Source: an uncultured Ruminiclostridium sp.
Lineage (GTDB): Bacteria; Bacillota; Clostridia; Oscillospirales; Ruminococcaceae
Reading direction: 5' to 3'
DNA length: 64,000 nucleotides
Assembly (NCBI GenBank): GCA_947623915.1
Contig: CANQIB010000004.1
Location: forward strand, 62,001-126,000
Below, piece by piece: positions 36,677 to 44,581 of the stretch. Within the stretch, counting starts at the first letter, position 1. Each line of letters opens with the position of its first letter. The notes below the pieces were generated by a model. It saw only the letters and a program-made list of their open reading frames with translations. It made no database searches and was not told where the DNA came from. Position numbers and translations under genes: made by a program.

Positions 36677-37555
36677 TTATTTAAACAGTATCTCCTTTAC
36701 CGATTCTATACTGTCGCCGCTGATGACATAATCGTTACCGCTGAGGTCGCCGTAAGGAATATAGAAATCGCAGGGGGTGGGGGAATCGCCGAAAGTGTAC
36801 AGCAGCCCAGCTTTCTTTGAAAGATAATCCTGCTCGGTGATGTTCGTGTCGGTAAAATCCGTTATAAAGCCGACGCACTCGTCAAGCGCGGATTCGCTTA
36901 TATCGGGGAAATTCTGGTTCAAAAAGCTGCTTATCGCCGTGCCTTGCACCTTGCAGGAATACTGCACGTCATCCTCGCCGTAATCGGGGAAGGTGAGATA
37001 ATCGTAAAGCTGCGAGCCGGAAAAAGCGCTCGTGCCCTCCTTGATTATGGTCAGCGTGTTGTCGGAATTTTCGTGTTTAAGCTCCTTCGGCACGGAAAGC
37101 GTGGTATTGCCTACGGTGTCAAAAAGCTGCACGGCTGTCGAGGAGGTGAAACGCACATACTTTGTTATCTGAGTGCCGAGCGCGGTATTGAGCGAATTTA
37201 TCACCGCCTGAGCCTGCCCGCTCTCATATGCGTTTTTAAGCGTGCTGCCGCCGATATAGGAATTTGCAAGATACGGCATTACGGTAAACTGCGATTTGTC
37301 CGCACGGTAGGTGAGCGTCATGTACTGCTCCGGCACGGAATCTATCTTCTCGCTCAGCATAAGCAGTATCGTAAAATTGTAATTTTCGTCCGGAACGAAT
37401 ACCGTGCCCGTCTGTTGCTGCTGCGTGACGTTTTGCGTCTGCTGCGAGCTGTAGTAGGAGTTCAGCAGCGCGTTGGACACGATGAACAGTATCACTCCCG
37501 TTATTACAAAGGTTATAAGATAGATATACCAGTTGCTTCTTCTTTTTGTATTCAA
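36677..37555 (-). CDS. Membrane-anchored protein, divergent LytR-CpsA-Psr (LCP)-like
   Basis: One transmembrane helix near the N-terminus (YIYLITFVITGVILFIVSNAL), a Gln-rich stretch, then an outside domain whose order of segments recalls LCP phosphotransferases: NFTILLML, MTLTYRADKSQFTVMPYL, NAYESGQAQAVINSLNTALG and LFDTVGNTTLSVPKEL. The arginines that bind polyprenyl pyrophosphate in LCP proteins are not evident, so catalysis is doubtful. I chose the TTG at 37553-37555, eight bases after a perfect AGGAGG (37564-37569). The open frame extends to 37714 but without a ribosome binding site there. It could help attach or regulate wall polymers. Confidence 0.6.
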   Translation of the reverse strand: MNTKRRSNWYIYLITFVITGVILFIVSNALLNSYYSSQQTQNVTQQQQTGTVFVPDENYNFTILLMLSEKIDSVPEQYMTLTYRADKSQFTVMPYLANSYIGGSTLKNAYESGQAQAVINSLNTALGTQITKYVRFTSSTAVQLFDTVGNTTLSVPKELKHENSDNTLTIIKEGTSAFSGSQLYDYLTFPDYGEDDVQYSCKVQGTAISSFLNQNFPDISESALDECVGFITDFTDTNITEQDYLSKKAGLLYTFGDSPTPCDFYIPYGDLSGNDYVISGDSIESVKEILFK

Positions 37556-37743
37556 AAAATCTGCCTCCTGACTGTTTTGACGGTAAAAACGGTCAACCTG
37601 CGTTCGGCAGTCATCGACGGCGACCGCCTTGACACGGCATAAAATTTGTGCTAAACTATTTTTTGGTTGACTACTTATAATAATATCACAAAACCGATAA
37701 AAAAACAATAGCATTTATTAAAATTTAAAGACGGGAGAGCGTT

Positions 37744-38898
37744 ATGAGTAAATTGCTTAGGCGCACATGGGCGGAGATCGACCTTGACGCGCTGGAATTT
37801 AATTACCTTAATATAAAAAAAGCGGCGGCGGGAAAGGAAGTTATCGCCGTTGTAAAAGCGGACGCTTACGGTCACGACGATAAGTCCGTATCAAAAAAGC
37901 TGTACGGTCTGGGTGTGCGGAGGTTCGCCGTTTCCAATATATGGGAGGGTATAAAGCTGCGTCAATGCGGTCTGGACGGCGAAATAATAATTTTCGGCTA
38001 TACGGACGGGGAGTTTTTCGACGAGCTTAAAAAATACGACCTTACCCAGACCGCGGGCAGCGTCGAATATGCCGAGCGGCTGAGCGAATATGCCGAACAG
38101 ACCGAAAGCCGTCTGCCGGTACATATAAAGGTAAATACCGGCATGAACCGCGTCGGTATCGACAGCAGGGAGGAGCTTGAGCGTATACTTGCGCTGGACG
38201 GACTTGACTGCAAGGCGGCATATACGCATTTTTCCTGCGCTGACAGCACCGACGCCGAGGACGTCGCCTATACGAACGCGCAGCAGGAAAAACTGCTGGC
38301 GGCGGCAAGCGGCAAGGGTCTTATGCTCCACTCGCAAAACAGCGCGGGGATAGCGTATCATTCCGACTTTTGCGCGGACGCGGTAAGAGCGGGGATAGTG
38401 CTTTACGGGCTTGCGCCTAATTATCCGCTGGAGCTGCCGTTTCCGCTTAAAAATGTCATGACGTTAAGATCCTGCGTACAGCAGATAAAACGCATACCTA
38501 AAGATACATATATCAGCTACGGCAGGACCTACCGTTCCGACGGGGAAATGACCGTCGCGGTCGTGCCGATAGGGTACGCGGACGGATATTTCAGGGATTT
38601 TTCCTCAAAAGGGCAAATGCTGATAAACGGAACGCTTTGTCCCGTTTTGGGCAGGGTGTGCATGGATCAGACGGTAGTGGACGTGAGCCGCGCGCAGGCG
38701 GCGGTCGGCGACGAGGTCACGGTATACGGCGGACAATGCGAGCAGGTAAGCGTGGACTATAACGCAGCTTTGATAGGAACGATAGGGTATGAGCTTACCT
38801 GCGCGGTTTCCTGCCGCGTTCCGAGAGTTATAAAGGAAAACGGGGAAGTTGTCGAAATAGTAAGATACGGCGATATTCGGCTCAGCAACGCTGATTGA
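37744..38898 (+). CDS. alr: Alanine racemase
   Basis: PLP enzyme making D-alanine for peptidoglycan. 384 residues; cofactor lysine Lys38 in VVKADAYGHD, HIKVNTGMNRVGI, a Tyr-containing ISYGRTYRS block, PIGYADGY and VCMDQTVVDVS. GACGGGAGAG precedes the ATG. Divergent from the LCP-like gene. Downstream lies a hairpin-rich repeat flanked by terminator hairpins. Confidence 0.94.
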   Translation: MSKLLRRTWAEIDLDALEFNYLNIKKAAAGKEVIAVVKADAYGHDDKSVSKKLYGLGVRRFAVSNIWEGIKLRQCGLDGEIIIFGYTDGEFFDELKKYDLTQTAGSVEYAERLSEYAEQTESRLPVHIKVNTGMNRVGIDSREELERILALDGLDCKAAYTHFSCADSTDAEDVAYTNAQQEKLLAAASGKGLMLHSQNSAGIAYHSDFCADAVRAGIVLYGLAPNYPLELPFPLKNVMTLRSCVQQIKRIPKDTYISYGRTYRSDGEMTVAVVPIGYADGYFRDFSSKGQMLINGTLCPVLGRVCMDQTVVDVSRAQAAVGDEVTVYGGQCEQVSVDYNAALIGTIGYELTCAVSCRVPRVIKENGEVVEIVRYGDIRLSNAD

Positions 38899-38916
38899 CT
38901 TTAAAAAATCAAAACA

Positions 38917-38942
38917 GTGCCTAATAACCATACATTAGGCAC
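38917..38942. terminator. Left hairpin flanking repeat copy A
   Basis: GTGCCTAAT paired with ATTAGGCAC (8-base loop), 18 bases after alr and preceded by an A-rich stretch. A second hairpin with the same stem follows the repeat at 39174. Confidence 0.7.
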
Positions 38943-38944
38943 CG

Positions 38945-39170
38945 CAGCTTGTCGAAAAACCCTCCCTACGGTCGGATTTCCTGACAAGCTGAAAAAATCG
39001 GCTAGACTGCGTAAGCAATCTAGCTCGATTTTTGCCGCGCTTTGCGCGGCTCTTATCAAACTTGAGGGTGAAAACCCTGATGGTTTTCCCCGTGAACTTT
39101 CCGCCGAACGGCGGAAAGTTTTAAACTCAACTCTTTCCTTCCGCTTTATATTGACCTTTTTCTACAGACT
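38945..39170. repeat. Hairpin-rich interspersed repeat, copy A
   Basis: About 226 bp related to copies at 58700 and 62246. In order: CAGCTTGTC pairing with GACAAGCTG (38945-38991); a second hairpin with AAAAATCG and CGATTTTT bases (38993-39033); GCCGCGCTTTGCGCGGC; the conserved block CTTATCAAACTTGAGGGTGA; an inverted TTTCCGCCGAACGGCGGAAA; and an end CTTTCCTTCCGCTTTATATT. It fills the whole gap between convergent alr and ibrB. No transposase is encoded. The small frames through it are not supported as genes. Confidence 0.88.
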
Positions 39171-39173
39171 GAG

Positions 39174-39200
39174 GTGCCTAATAATTTAGGCACCGTTTTT
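39174..39200 (+). terminator. Terminator after repeat copy A
   Basis: GTGCCTAA paired with TTAGGCAC (39174-39193) followed by TTTTTT. It would end transcripts from alr that cross the repeat. Confidence 0.75.
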
Positions 39201-39775
39201 TATACTTCCTGTAAGGAGTCTTCCTCCTCCTCGGAAAATTCTTTTTCCAATTCGGATATGGTTTCTTTCGGGATCCACGCTTTGGAGAAATCGGCGTCTT
39301 TGAAAAGGGTGGCAAGTCCCGTTATCTGCTTTAATCGCAATATCTCGTCGATGTCCATTCCCAGGTGCTTTGAGATCCACTTGTCGCTTCGCCCCAGCTC
39401 GTGCAGGTCTTTGATGATATTGCTCATAAGCTCTACGTCGTGAGAGCCGCGTGCGCGGTTATGCCTGATGGTGCTTGCCATTCGCTCCGCAAGCGGTTTA
39501 TCTATCACCGTGACAGGCAGCATACCGTGTTCCCGCTCGTAGATGTCCTTGTTTTCCAGCATTATGCGGTAGCGGTGAAATCCGTCCACGATTATGTATC
39601 GGTCGTTGGTCTTGGAATAATAGCACACCACGGGCATGGTGTAGCCGTCCTCCTTTATGCTGTCGTACAGCAGCTTTAATTCCGGCGGCGCAACGGCATT
39701 CGGATTATAATTGTTGGGTACTATTTTTTCTATCGGCACAGCGATAACGTTGTATGCCGGACTCTTTTGTTCCAA
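39200..39775 (-). CDS. ibrB: ParB-like nuclease-domain protein, IbrB type
   Basis: 191 residues: an N-terminal ParB/Srx fold (VPIEKIVPNNYNPN; IIVDGFHRYRIML as the ParB box; STIRHNRARGSH) followed by an HTH-like helical part (DLHELGRSDKWISKHLG) and an acidic tail. It is unlike chromosomal Spo0J in that it pairs with a PP-loop partner. Translation starts at a TTG (39773-39775) directly after the stop of the upstream gene, with GGAGG eight bases before, so the two are tightly coupled. IbrB and IbrA activate immunoglobulin-binding-protein genes in E. coli ECOR strains; the role here is unknown. Confidence 0.8.
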   Translation of the reverse strand: MEQKSPAYNVIAVPIEKIVPNNYNPNAVAPPELKLLYDSIKEDGYTMPVVCYYSKTNDRYIIVDGFHRYRIMLENKDIYEREHGMLPVTVIDKPLAERMASTIRHNRARGSHDVELMSNIIKDLHELGRSDKWISKHLGMDIDEILRLKQITGLATLFKDADFSKAWIPKETISELEKEFSEEEEDSLQEV

Positions 39776-41116
39776 TTACAGTTCCTCCAGACTCCTATAT
39801 TTTTTCTTTATCTTTTCTATATGTTCTCTTTGCTTTTTGGTTTCGCCAAAGCCCATGGTCTTGCAGGCGTGGTCGTTTTTCAAAATACATATGCACATTC
39901 TTTTCCAGCTCGGTATTTCCTTTGTGGTAAGTATGTCGTCGGTATCGTCGGGTATCTTTCCGATGAAGATTATACGCGATTTTTTGTCCAAGGTGTAATT
40001 CGACACCCCGTTGCGCCGTATATTGTACCCCTTTTGGATAAGCTCGTCGATGGAGTCCTCCGACAGCCCGCCGCCCGTTTCATGCCAGAATTTTATCGAA
40101 GTGCGGAATTTTTCGGCATAGGATACCCGCATACGCTTTGGCAGGGTACTGAGCAGGAAAAGCGTATAGCTTTTCCAACTGTGCCCCTCCGGCAATTTTA
40201 TGCTGCGGTAAGCCATGGCGCTGCTCCTGCCGTAGATGGCGGCAAAATTTGCCCCCTTTACGCGTCCGAGCAGCTTTACCCATGTTTTCGGCTCAAGCAC
40301 GCGGTAGAGATGTAAGCTCTCCTTTGCGTATTCGTTGAACGGCGAGGCTACCCTCATCTGGTCGGGAGTAAGCCCCGCTTTGTAGTACATATCGTACAGC
40401 TCGTTATATTTGTAACCGAATTGATAATATGCTTTCCAAACGTCGCTGACCTCCCAGTCGTACATCGGCGAGCCTACCCACACGTCCTTAAAGGAACGGG
40501 TTATCCAGCAAGTGCCGTTGTAGCCGTACTGCTTGTTTATTATCGCGTTGTACCTTTTGAGCGATTCGTCTGCGCGCAGCCCCAGCAGACAGATGGTGCG
40601 CCCGCCGTTGTGTGTTTCTTTGTACCATCTTCCGAACTGCTTCGCCAAATTTTCCTGGTGCATACGGTAGGTGTAGTAGTAGATGGGATTGTTGTCGAGA
40701 TTTATCACATACGGCTTTTTGGGCATATCGCGCACCCAAAGCTCCTTTTTGCTGTCGTCCCACGGGTACCAGTACATTTCATAGCTGCTCAGCGCCGTTC
40801 TGGTAGCCATCGGCAGACATACCCAGTACGGCTCGGTCATATCGCGGTATTTTTCAAACATCTCCTCCACATATTTGGTGGTAAAAGAATACTGCGCCTC
40901 GAAATCCTGATGGAAAAGTCCTATCTTCTTGGTTATGCCGTGACTTTTTACATAATCCATTACCATGTTCAGCAGCAATCCGCTGTCTTTTCCGCCGCTG
41001 AACGAAACGTAGATATTCTCAAATTCGGAAAAAATATAGTCCAGTCGATTTTGAAAAGCCTCATACACGTTTATATCTATATATTTTTTTATCAAGCGCA
41101 CCACCTCTTTTGTCAT
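39776..41116 (-). CDS. ibrA: PP-loop PAPS-reductase-family protein (DUF3440), IbrA type
   Basis: 446-residue adenylating ATP pyrophosphatase fold. The PP-loop is VSFSGGKDSGLLL (Ser40-Ser45), then LFHQDFEAQYSFT and TICLLGLRADES, as in phosphoadenylylsulfate reductase and DndC-like enzymes, plus the C-terminal DUF3440 region. No ferredoxin cluster motif is evident. The first ATG has a poor ribosome binding site; a TTG at codon 8 (41095), after AGAGGTGG, would give a start close to the usual family start (IKKYIDINVYEA). Forms an operon with ibrB. Could activate sulfur or modify nucleic acid; unproven. Confidence 0.8.
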   Translation of the reverse strand: MTKEVVRLIKKYIDINVYEAFQNRLDYIFSEFENIYVSFSGGKDSGLLLNMVMDYVKSHGITKKIGLFHQDFEAQYSFTTKYVEEMFEKYRDMTEPYWVCLPMATRTALSSYEMYWYPWDDSKKELWVRDMPKKPYVINLDNNPIYYYTYRMHQENLAKQFGRWYKETHNGGRTICLLGLRADESLKRYNAIINKQYGYNGTCWITRSFKDVWVGSPMYDWEVSDVWKAYYQFGYKYNELYDMYYKAGLTPDQMRVASPFNEYAKESLHLYRVLEPKTWVKLLGRVKGANFAAIYGRSSAMAYRSIKLPEGHSWKSYTLFLLSTLPKRMRVSYAEKFRTSIKFWHETGGGLSEDSIDELIQKGYNIRRNGVSNYTLDKKSRIIFIGKIPDDTDDILTTKEIPSWKRMCICILKNDHACKTMGFGETKKQREHIEKIKKKYRSLEEL

Positions 41117-41183
41117 AAGCGGCGTTTTAATATCCGGCGTTTATTTCCTCGGAAAACCGCGCCGCTTTTTGCCGCAAGTAATA

Positions 41184-41215
41184 TCCGCCGGCAGGCAGCG
41201 ATGCCGACCGGCGGA
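41184..41215 (-). terminator. Hairpin after the 2-oxoacid oxidoreductase operon
   Basis: TCCGCCGG pairs with CCGGCGGA, with an inner GGCA/TGCC pair, five bases beyond the gamma-subunit stop. The T-tract on the transcribed side is weak, so it may end or slow transcription only partly. Confidence 0.5.
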
Positions 41216-41219
41216 GTTT

Positions 41220-41750
41220 TTAAAGTGACATACCAAGTTCTATAGCCTTCATATTAAGCTCTATAAGATTTGCGCGTTTCGGGGGTATGACCTTCTCCAT
41301 CGCTTTTCTTACTGTTTCGGGAGAGGTTATATCGGATTCCTTCAGCAGCTTTCCGAGCAGTATTATGTTTGCCATGCCCTTCATGTTGTTTTCGTTCGCA
41401 AGGGTAGTGGCGGGTACATAGTAGCAGCTTATATCATCTCTGTCGCACTTGGATTCGATAAGCGAGCTGTCGATTATCACCGTGCCGCCCTTCACCACCG
41501 AGCCTATGAATTTATCGTAGCTCGGAGTGTTCATAACTATGAGTATGTCCGGCTCGTCTACCAGCGGAGAACCTATCGGGTCGTCGCTTATGCACACCGA
41601 GCAGTTGCAGGTGCCGCCGCGCATTTCCGGCCCGTAAGAGGGGAGCCATGACACTTCCTTATCGTCGAACAGTCCGAAGTAGGCGAGCAGCTTACCCATA
41701 AACAGTATGCCCTGTCCGCCGAAGCCGGCAAGTAATATCTGATTTGTCAT
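41220..41750 (-). CDS. 2-oxoacid:ferredoxin oxidoreductase, gamma subunit
   Basis: 176 residues with the family start LLAGFGGQGILFMGKLLAYFG, SWLPSYGPEMRGGTCNCSV and VKGGTVIIDSSLI. It combines with alpha, beta and the ferredoxin-like subunit to convert 2-oxoacids and CoA to acyl-CoA, CO2 and reduced ferredoxin in the cytoplasm. It overlaps the beta gene by four bases. Last gene of a four-gene operon. Confidence 0.9.
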   Translation of the reverse strand: MTNQILLAGFGGQGILFMGKLLAYFGLFDDKEVSWLPSYGPEMRGGTCNCSVCISDDPIGSPLVDEPDILIVMNTPSYDKFIGSVVKGGTVIIDSSLIESKCDRDDISCYYVPATTLANENNMKGMANIILLGKLLKESDITSPETVRKAMEKVIPPKRANLIELNMKAIELGMSL

Positions 41751-42487
41751 CTTACCGCACCCTCCTTAAATACTCCGAGAGGATAGTAGGGTATCATTTC
41801 ATCTCTTACCCGCTGGAGCGCCTCTATCGGCGTTTTGCCCCAGTTGGTCGGGCAGGTGGAGAGTACCTCTATTATCGAAAAGCCCTGCTTGTTCTTCTGA
41901 AATTCAAAGCCCTTTCTGATAGCTTTTTTTGCTATGTTGATGTTCTTGGGGTCGATGACCGTAACGCGCTCGGCAAGCGCAACGCCGCTGAGCTGTGACA
42001 GCATCTCGCAGACTCTTACCGGAAAGCCCTCTACCGAGGTGTTTCTGCCGTAAGGCGTGGTCTGAGTCACCTGACCGGGCAGGGTGGTGGGAGCCATCTG
42101 TCCGCCGGTCATTCCGTAGGTGGTGTTGTTGATAAAGATAACGGTGATGTTCTCGCCTCTGGTAGCGGCGTGAACTATCTCGGCAGTACCGATAGCGGCA
42201 AGATCGCCGTCGCCCTGATAGGTAAACACGAACTTGTCGGGGTTCGCGCGCTTTACGCCGGTAGCCACGGCGGGTGCGCGTCCGTGCGCCGCTTCTATCA
42301 TATCACATTCAAAGTAATCATACGCCATTACCGAGCAGCCGACGGGGCAAATGCCTACCGTGTCCCCCTCGATACCCATTTCGTCTATGACCTCGGATAC
42401 TATCCTATGTACTATACCGTGTGTGCAGCCGGGGCAGTAGTGGGTGGTCACGTCCGCTAAAGCGTGCGGTCTTTTAAATTCGGGCAT
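41747..42487 (-). CDS. 2-oxoacid:ferredoxin oxidoreductase, beta subunit (thiamine diphosphate)
   Basis: 246 residues. The TDP-binding motif is YQGDGDLAAIGTAEIVHA with the partner Asn-Asn (FINNTTYGMTGGQ); THYCPGCTHG and CPVGCSV carry conserved cysteines. Holds thiamine diphosphate and an iron-sulfur cluster. Start and stop abut the alpha gene (shared base region), consistent with coupling. Confidence 0.92.
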   Translation of the reverse strand: MPEFKRPHALADVTTHYCPGCTHGIVHRIVSEVIDEMGIEGDTVGICPVGCSVMAYDYFECDMIEAAHGRAPAVATGVKRANPDKFVFTYQGDGDLAAIGTAEIVHAATRGENITVIFINNTTYGMTGGQMAPTTLPGQVTQTTPYGRNTSVEGFPVRVCEMLSQLSGVALAERVTVIDPKNINIAKKAIRKGFEFQKNKQGFSIIEVLSTCPTNWGKTPIEALQRVRDEMIPYYPLGVFKEGAVR

Positions 42488-43554
42488 TAGTTTTTACCTC
42501 CCATTTCTTTTATTTTAGCCAGTATCTCGGCGGGCTTGGGAATAACTCCGCCGGTCCTGCCGTAAAATTCGACGGGCTTGGAGCAGTTTATCGCCAGCTT
42601 TACGTCGTCTATCATCTGTCCCATGGACATTTCAACGACCAGAACGTTCTTAGCGTTCTCGCAGGCCTTTTGTATCTGCTTTACGGGGAACGGCCAAAGG
42701 GTGACGGGACGGATTATGCCGACCTTCATGCCCTCTTTGCGAGCCGCCTCTACCGCGGACTTTGCAAGTCTTGCGGTAGAACCGTAAGCCACTACAACGG
42801 TATCCGCGTCGTCACAGTAATCCGCAACTGCCTCGCTGTGCTCCGCCTTGACCTTTTCATATCTCTTGAAACGCTCCGCTACCTTGTCCTCAAGCTGATC
42901 CGGCTGGAGGTAGAGGGAGTTAATTATATTGTGCTTTCTCTTGTTTTGGTGTCCGTTTGCCGCCCACGGCTTTTTGGACGCGTCGGAAAGAACTATCTCC
43001 GCGTCGTCGAACTGTACCGGCTCCATCATCTGACCCAGCAGTCCGTCCGCAAGTATGACCGCGGGCATTCTGAATTCGTCCGCAAGGTCAAACGCCTTGG
43101 TAACGGTGTCCACCATTTCCTGTACCGATGCGGGAGCAAATACCAGCGCGTGGAAATCTCCGTGTCCCAATGCGTGGGTGACCTGCCAGTAATCCGCCTG
43201 CGACGGCTGTATGCCGCCCAGTCCGGGGCCGCCTCTTTGTACGTTTATCACAACGCAGGGAAGATCCGCGCCCGCTATGTAGGAGATGCCCTCGGTTTTA
43301 AGGGAAATTCCCGGCGAGGACGAGGAGGTCATACATCTTATGCCGGAGCTTGCGCAGCCGTATACCATGTTTATAGCCGCTACCTCCGACTCCGCCTGCA
43401 AAAACGTACCGCCGACCTTGGGCATACGCTTTGACAGATAAGCGGATATTTCCGTCTGGGGCGTTATGGGATAACCGAAAAAGCATTTGCAGCCGGCTCT
43501 CAAAGCCGCCTCCGCAAGCGCCTCGTTACCTTTCATCAAGCTCTTTTCAGCCAT
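42487..43554 (-). CDS. vorB: 2-oxoacid:ferredoxin oxidoreductase alpha subunit, VorB-like
   Basis: 355 residues: LMKGNEALAEAALRAGC, FFGYPITPQTEISAYL, FLQAESEVAAINMVYG, TSSSSPGISLKTEGISY and NVQRGGPGLGGIQPSQ. This set matches the 3-methyl-2-oxobutanoate (branched-chain) VorB group and the related 2-oxoglutarate KorA; Vor is favoured but the two are hard to separate by eye. Acts in amino-acid fermentation or reductive synthesis. Confidence 0.88.
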   Translation of the reverse strand: MAEKSLMKGNEALAEAALRAGCKCFFGYPITPQTEISAYLSKRMPKVGGTFLQAESEVAAINMVYGCASSGIRCMTSSSSPGISLKTEGISYIAGADLPCVVINVQRGGPGLGGIQPSQADYWQVTHALGHGDFHALVFAPASVQEMVDTVTKAFDLADEFRMPAVILADGLLGQMMEPVQFDDAEIVLSDASKKPWAANGHQNKRKHNIINSLYLQPDQLEDKVAERFKRYEKVKAEHSEAVADYCDDADTVVVAYGSTARLAKSAVEAARKEGMKVGIIRPVTLWPFPVKQIQKACENAKNVLVVEMSMGQMIDDVKLAINCSKPVEFYGRTGGVIPKPAEILAKIKEMGGKN

Positions 43555-43765
43555 TGTTATCTCCTCCTACCGTTATCGCGCAGTCAGGACACATCATCGC
43601 GCACAGCGCACAGCCTATGCAGGCGTCGTCGTCGATGCAGACTGCGGTATAATAGCCCTTTTTGTTCAGCTTTTCCGTTTGCAGCTCGACTATCTTTTTC
43701 GGGCAGGCGGTGGTGCAAAGCCCACAGCCCTTGCAGCGGTCAAAGTCAACATTCATCTTTGCCAT
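43547..43765 (-). CDS. 2-oxoacid oxidoreductase ferredoxin-like (delta) subunit
   Basis: 72-residue 2x[4Fe-4S] protein with two Cys-x2-Cys-x2-Cys-x3-Cys-Pro motifs (CKGCGLCTTACPKK and CIGCALCAMMCPDC). Takes electrons from the oxidoreductase core. First gene of the operon, overlapping alpha by eight bases. The start ATG (43763-43765) has no close Shine-Dalgarno; an AAAGGAG lies about 30 bases upstream, separated by a TGCTTTC/GAAAGCA hairpin. Confidence 0.9.
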   Translation of the reverse strand: MAKMNVDFDRCKGCGLCTTACPKKIVELQTEKLNKKGYYTAVCIDDDACIGCALCAMMCPDCAITVGGDNNG

Positions 43766-43860
43766 TGTCGCTTTTATGCTTTCTTACGAAAGCACGCTCC
43801 TTTCATTATATATTAGGCGCGCCGTTCGGCGCTGTATCTCTGCCTCGGCGGCTTTTGCCG

Positions 43861-44511
43861 TTATTCTTCCCAAGGCTTTTTCACATAAACCTTTACGGGA
43901 TACGCGGCTGGTAGTCCGTTTGCGTATTCCGCTTTGCAGCAGGTGGCGGCAACGGGTATCCCCGCTGTCCGCGACAGCTCCTCGGCGTATTTGAGCGAGT
44001 TTCTCACCGTTTCGGCGTTTGTTTCCTCTCCGAGGTTTGAATTGTTTATTATTCCTGAGCATTTCAGCCCCGACGCATACTCTATCTCACGCATAAGCTC
44101 CAACGCTTCCTCCGGCGTAGAGGTGAGATAGCGGTATTTGTTCACCACATACAGCATAACGGAGTCGCCTTGCAGCACCGGCAGAAAACGCCCCAGCGCC
44201 TTTGAGCCCTCGTCGTCTCCGCCCACGTCTATGATTATCCTGCCCTCTCTTTTCTTTAACCCGATAAGGTCAAAATCCAGCGCGGGTATATCCAGATTTG
44301 AATTTGCATACATCGGAACGGTAAGCTCCGCGCCGACGGAATTTAAAAGCTCCTTAAAATCCGCGGTACGAAAGTAAGGGTTCACTATGTCCAGATCCAC
44401 GACGGTGACTTTTTCGCCCGTCTTGGCTATATCCAGCGCGGCATTGACGGCAAAGTTGGTTTTTCCGCAGCCGTAATGTCCTGTGATAACTATAAATTTT
44501 GCAGTTTCCAT
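43861..44511 (-). CDS. MinD/CobQ-type P-loop ATPase of unknown role
   Basis: 216 residues; deviant Walker A GHYGCGKTNFAVNAAL near the start, the switch-I-like VDLDIVNPYFRTAD and IIIDVGGDDEG as Walker B. This is a SIMIBI-class ATPase, but not a clear MinD, ParA or NifH. I chose the ATG at 44509-44511 (METAKFIVITGH), preceded by AAGGCGGAT; the open frame extends to 44679 but overlaps ftsH and the promoter. It sits between ftsH and the oxidoreductase operon and may mature metal-cofactor proteins (inference). Confidence 0.72.
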   Translation of the reverse strand: METAKFIVITGHYGCGKTNFAVNAALDIAKTGEKVTVVDLDIVNPYFRTADFKELLNSVGAELTVPMYANSNLDIPALDFDLIGLKKREGRIIIDVGGDDEGSKALGRFLPVLQGDSVMLYVVNKYRYLTSTPEEALELMREIEYASGLKCSGIINNSNLGEETNAETVRNSLKYAEELSRTAGIPVAATCCKAEYANGLPAAYPVKVYVKKPWEE

Positions 44512-44532
44512 ATCCGCCTTTCGCAAAAATGC

Positions 44533-44553
44533 GCTATACATATTAAGTATAGC
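44533..44553. promoter_or_regulatory. Inverted repeat over a -10 box (possible operator)
   Basis: GCTATAC and GTATAGC with a seven-base gap. It covers the -10 element of the promoter at 44546-44574 and could be a repressor site. No cognate regulator is identified. Confidence 0.4.
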
Positions 44554-44574
44554 ACATTTTTTGTGATTTGTAAA
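44546..44574 (-). promoter_or_regulatory. Promoter for the MinD-like gene
   Basis: On the minus strand TTTACA (44569-44574), a 17-bp spacer and TATACT (44546-44551), directly after the ftsH stop. Confidence 0.68.
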
Positions 44575-44581
44575 CAATTTG

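Noticed and set aside
38917..39189. Small frame through repeat copy A resembling one through copy B (FPRELSAERR segment)
   Set aside because: The similarity follows from the DNA repeat; start and surrounding frame differ, there is no ribosome binding site, and base changes do not keep to synonymous positions.
43766..43806. Hairpin between AAAGGAG and the ferredoxin-subunit start as a ribosome-bridging switch
   Set aside because: The effective spacing after folding is still about 13 bases and no conservation can be shown; noted only in the gene entry.
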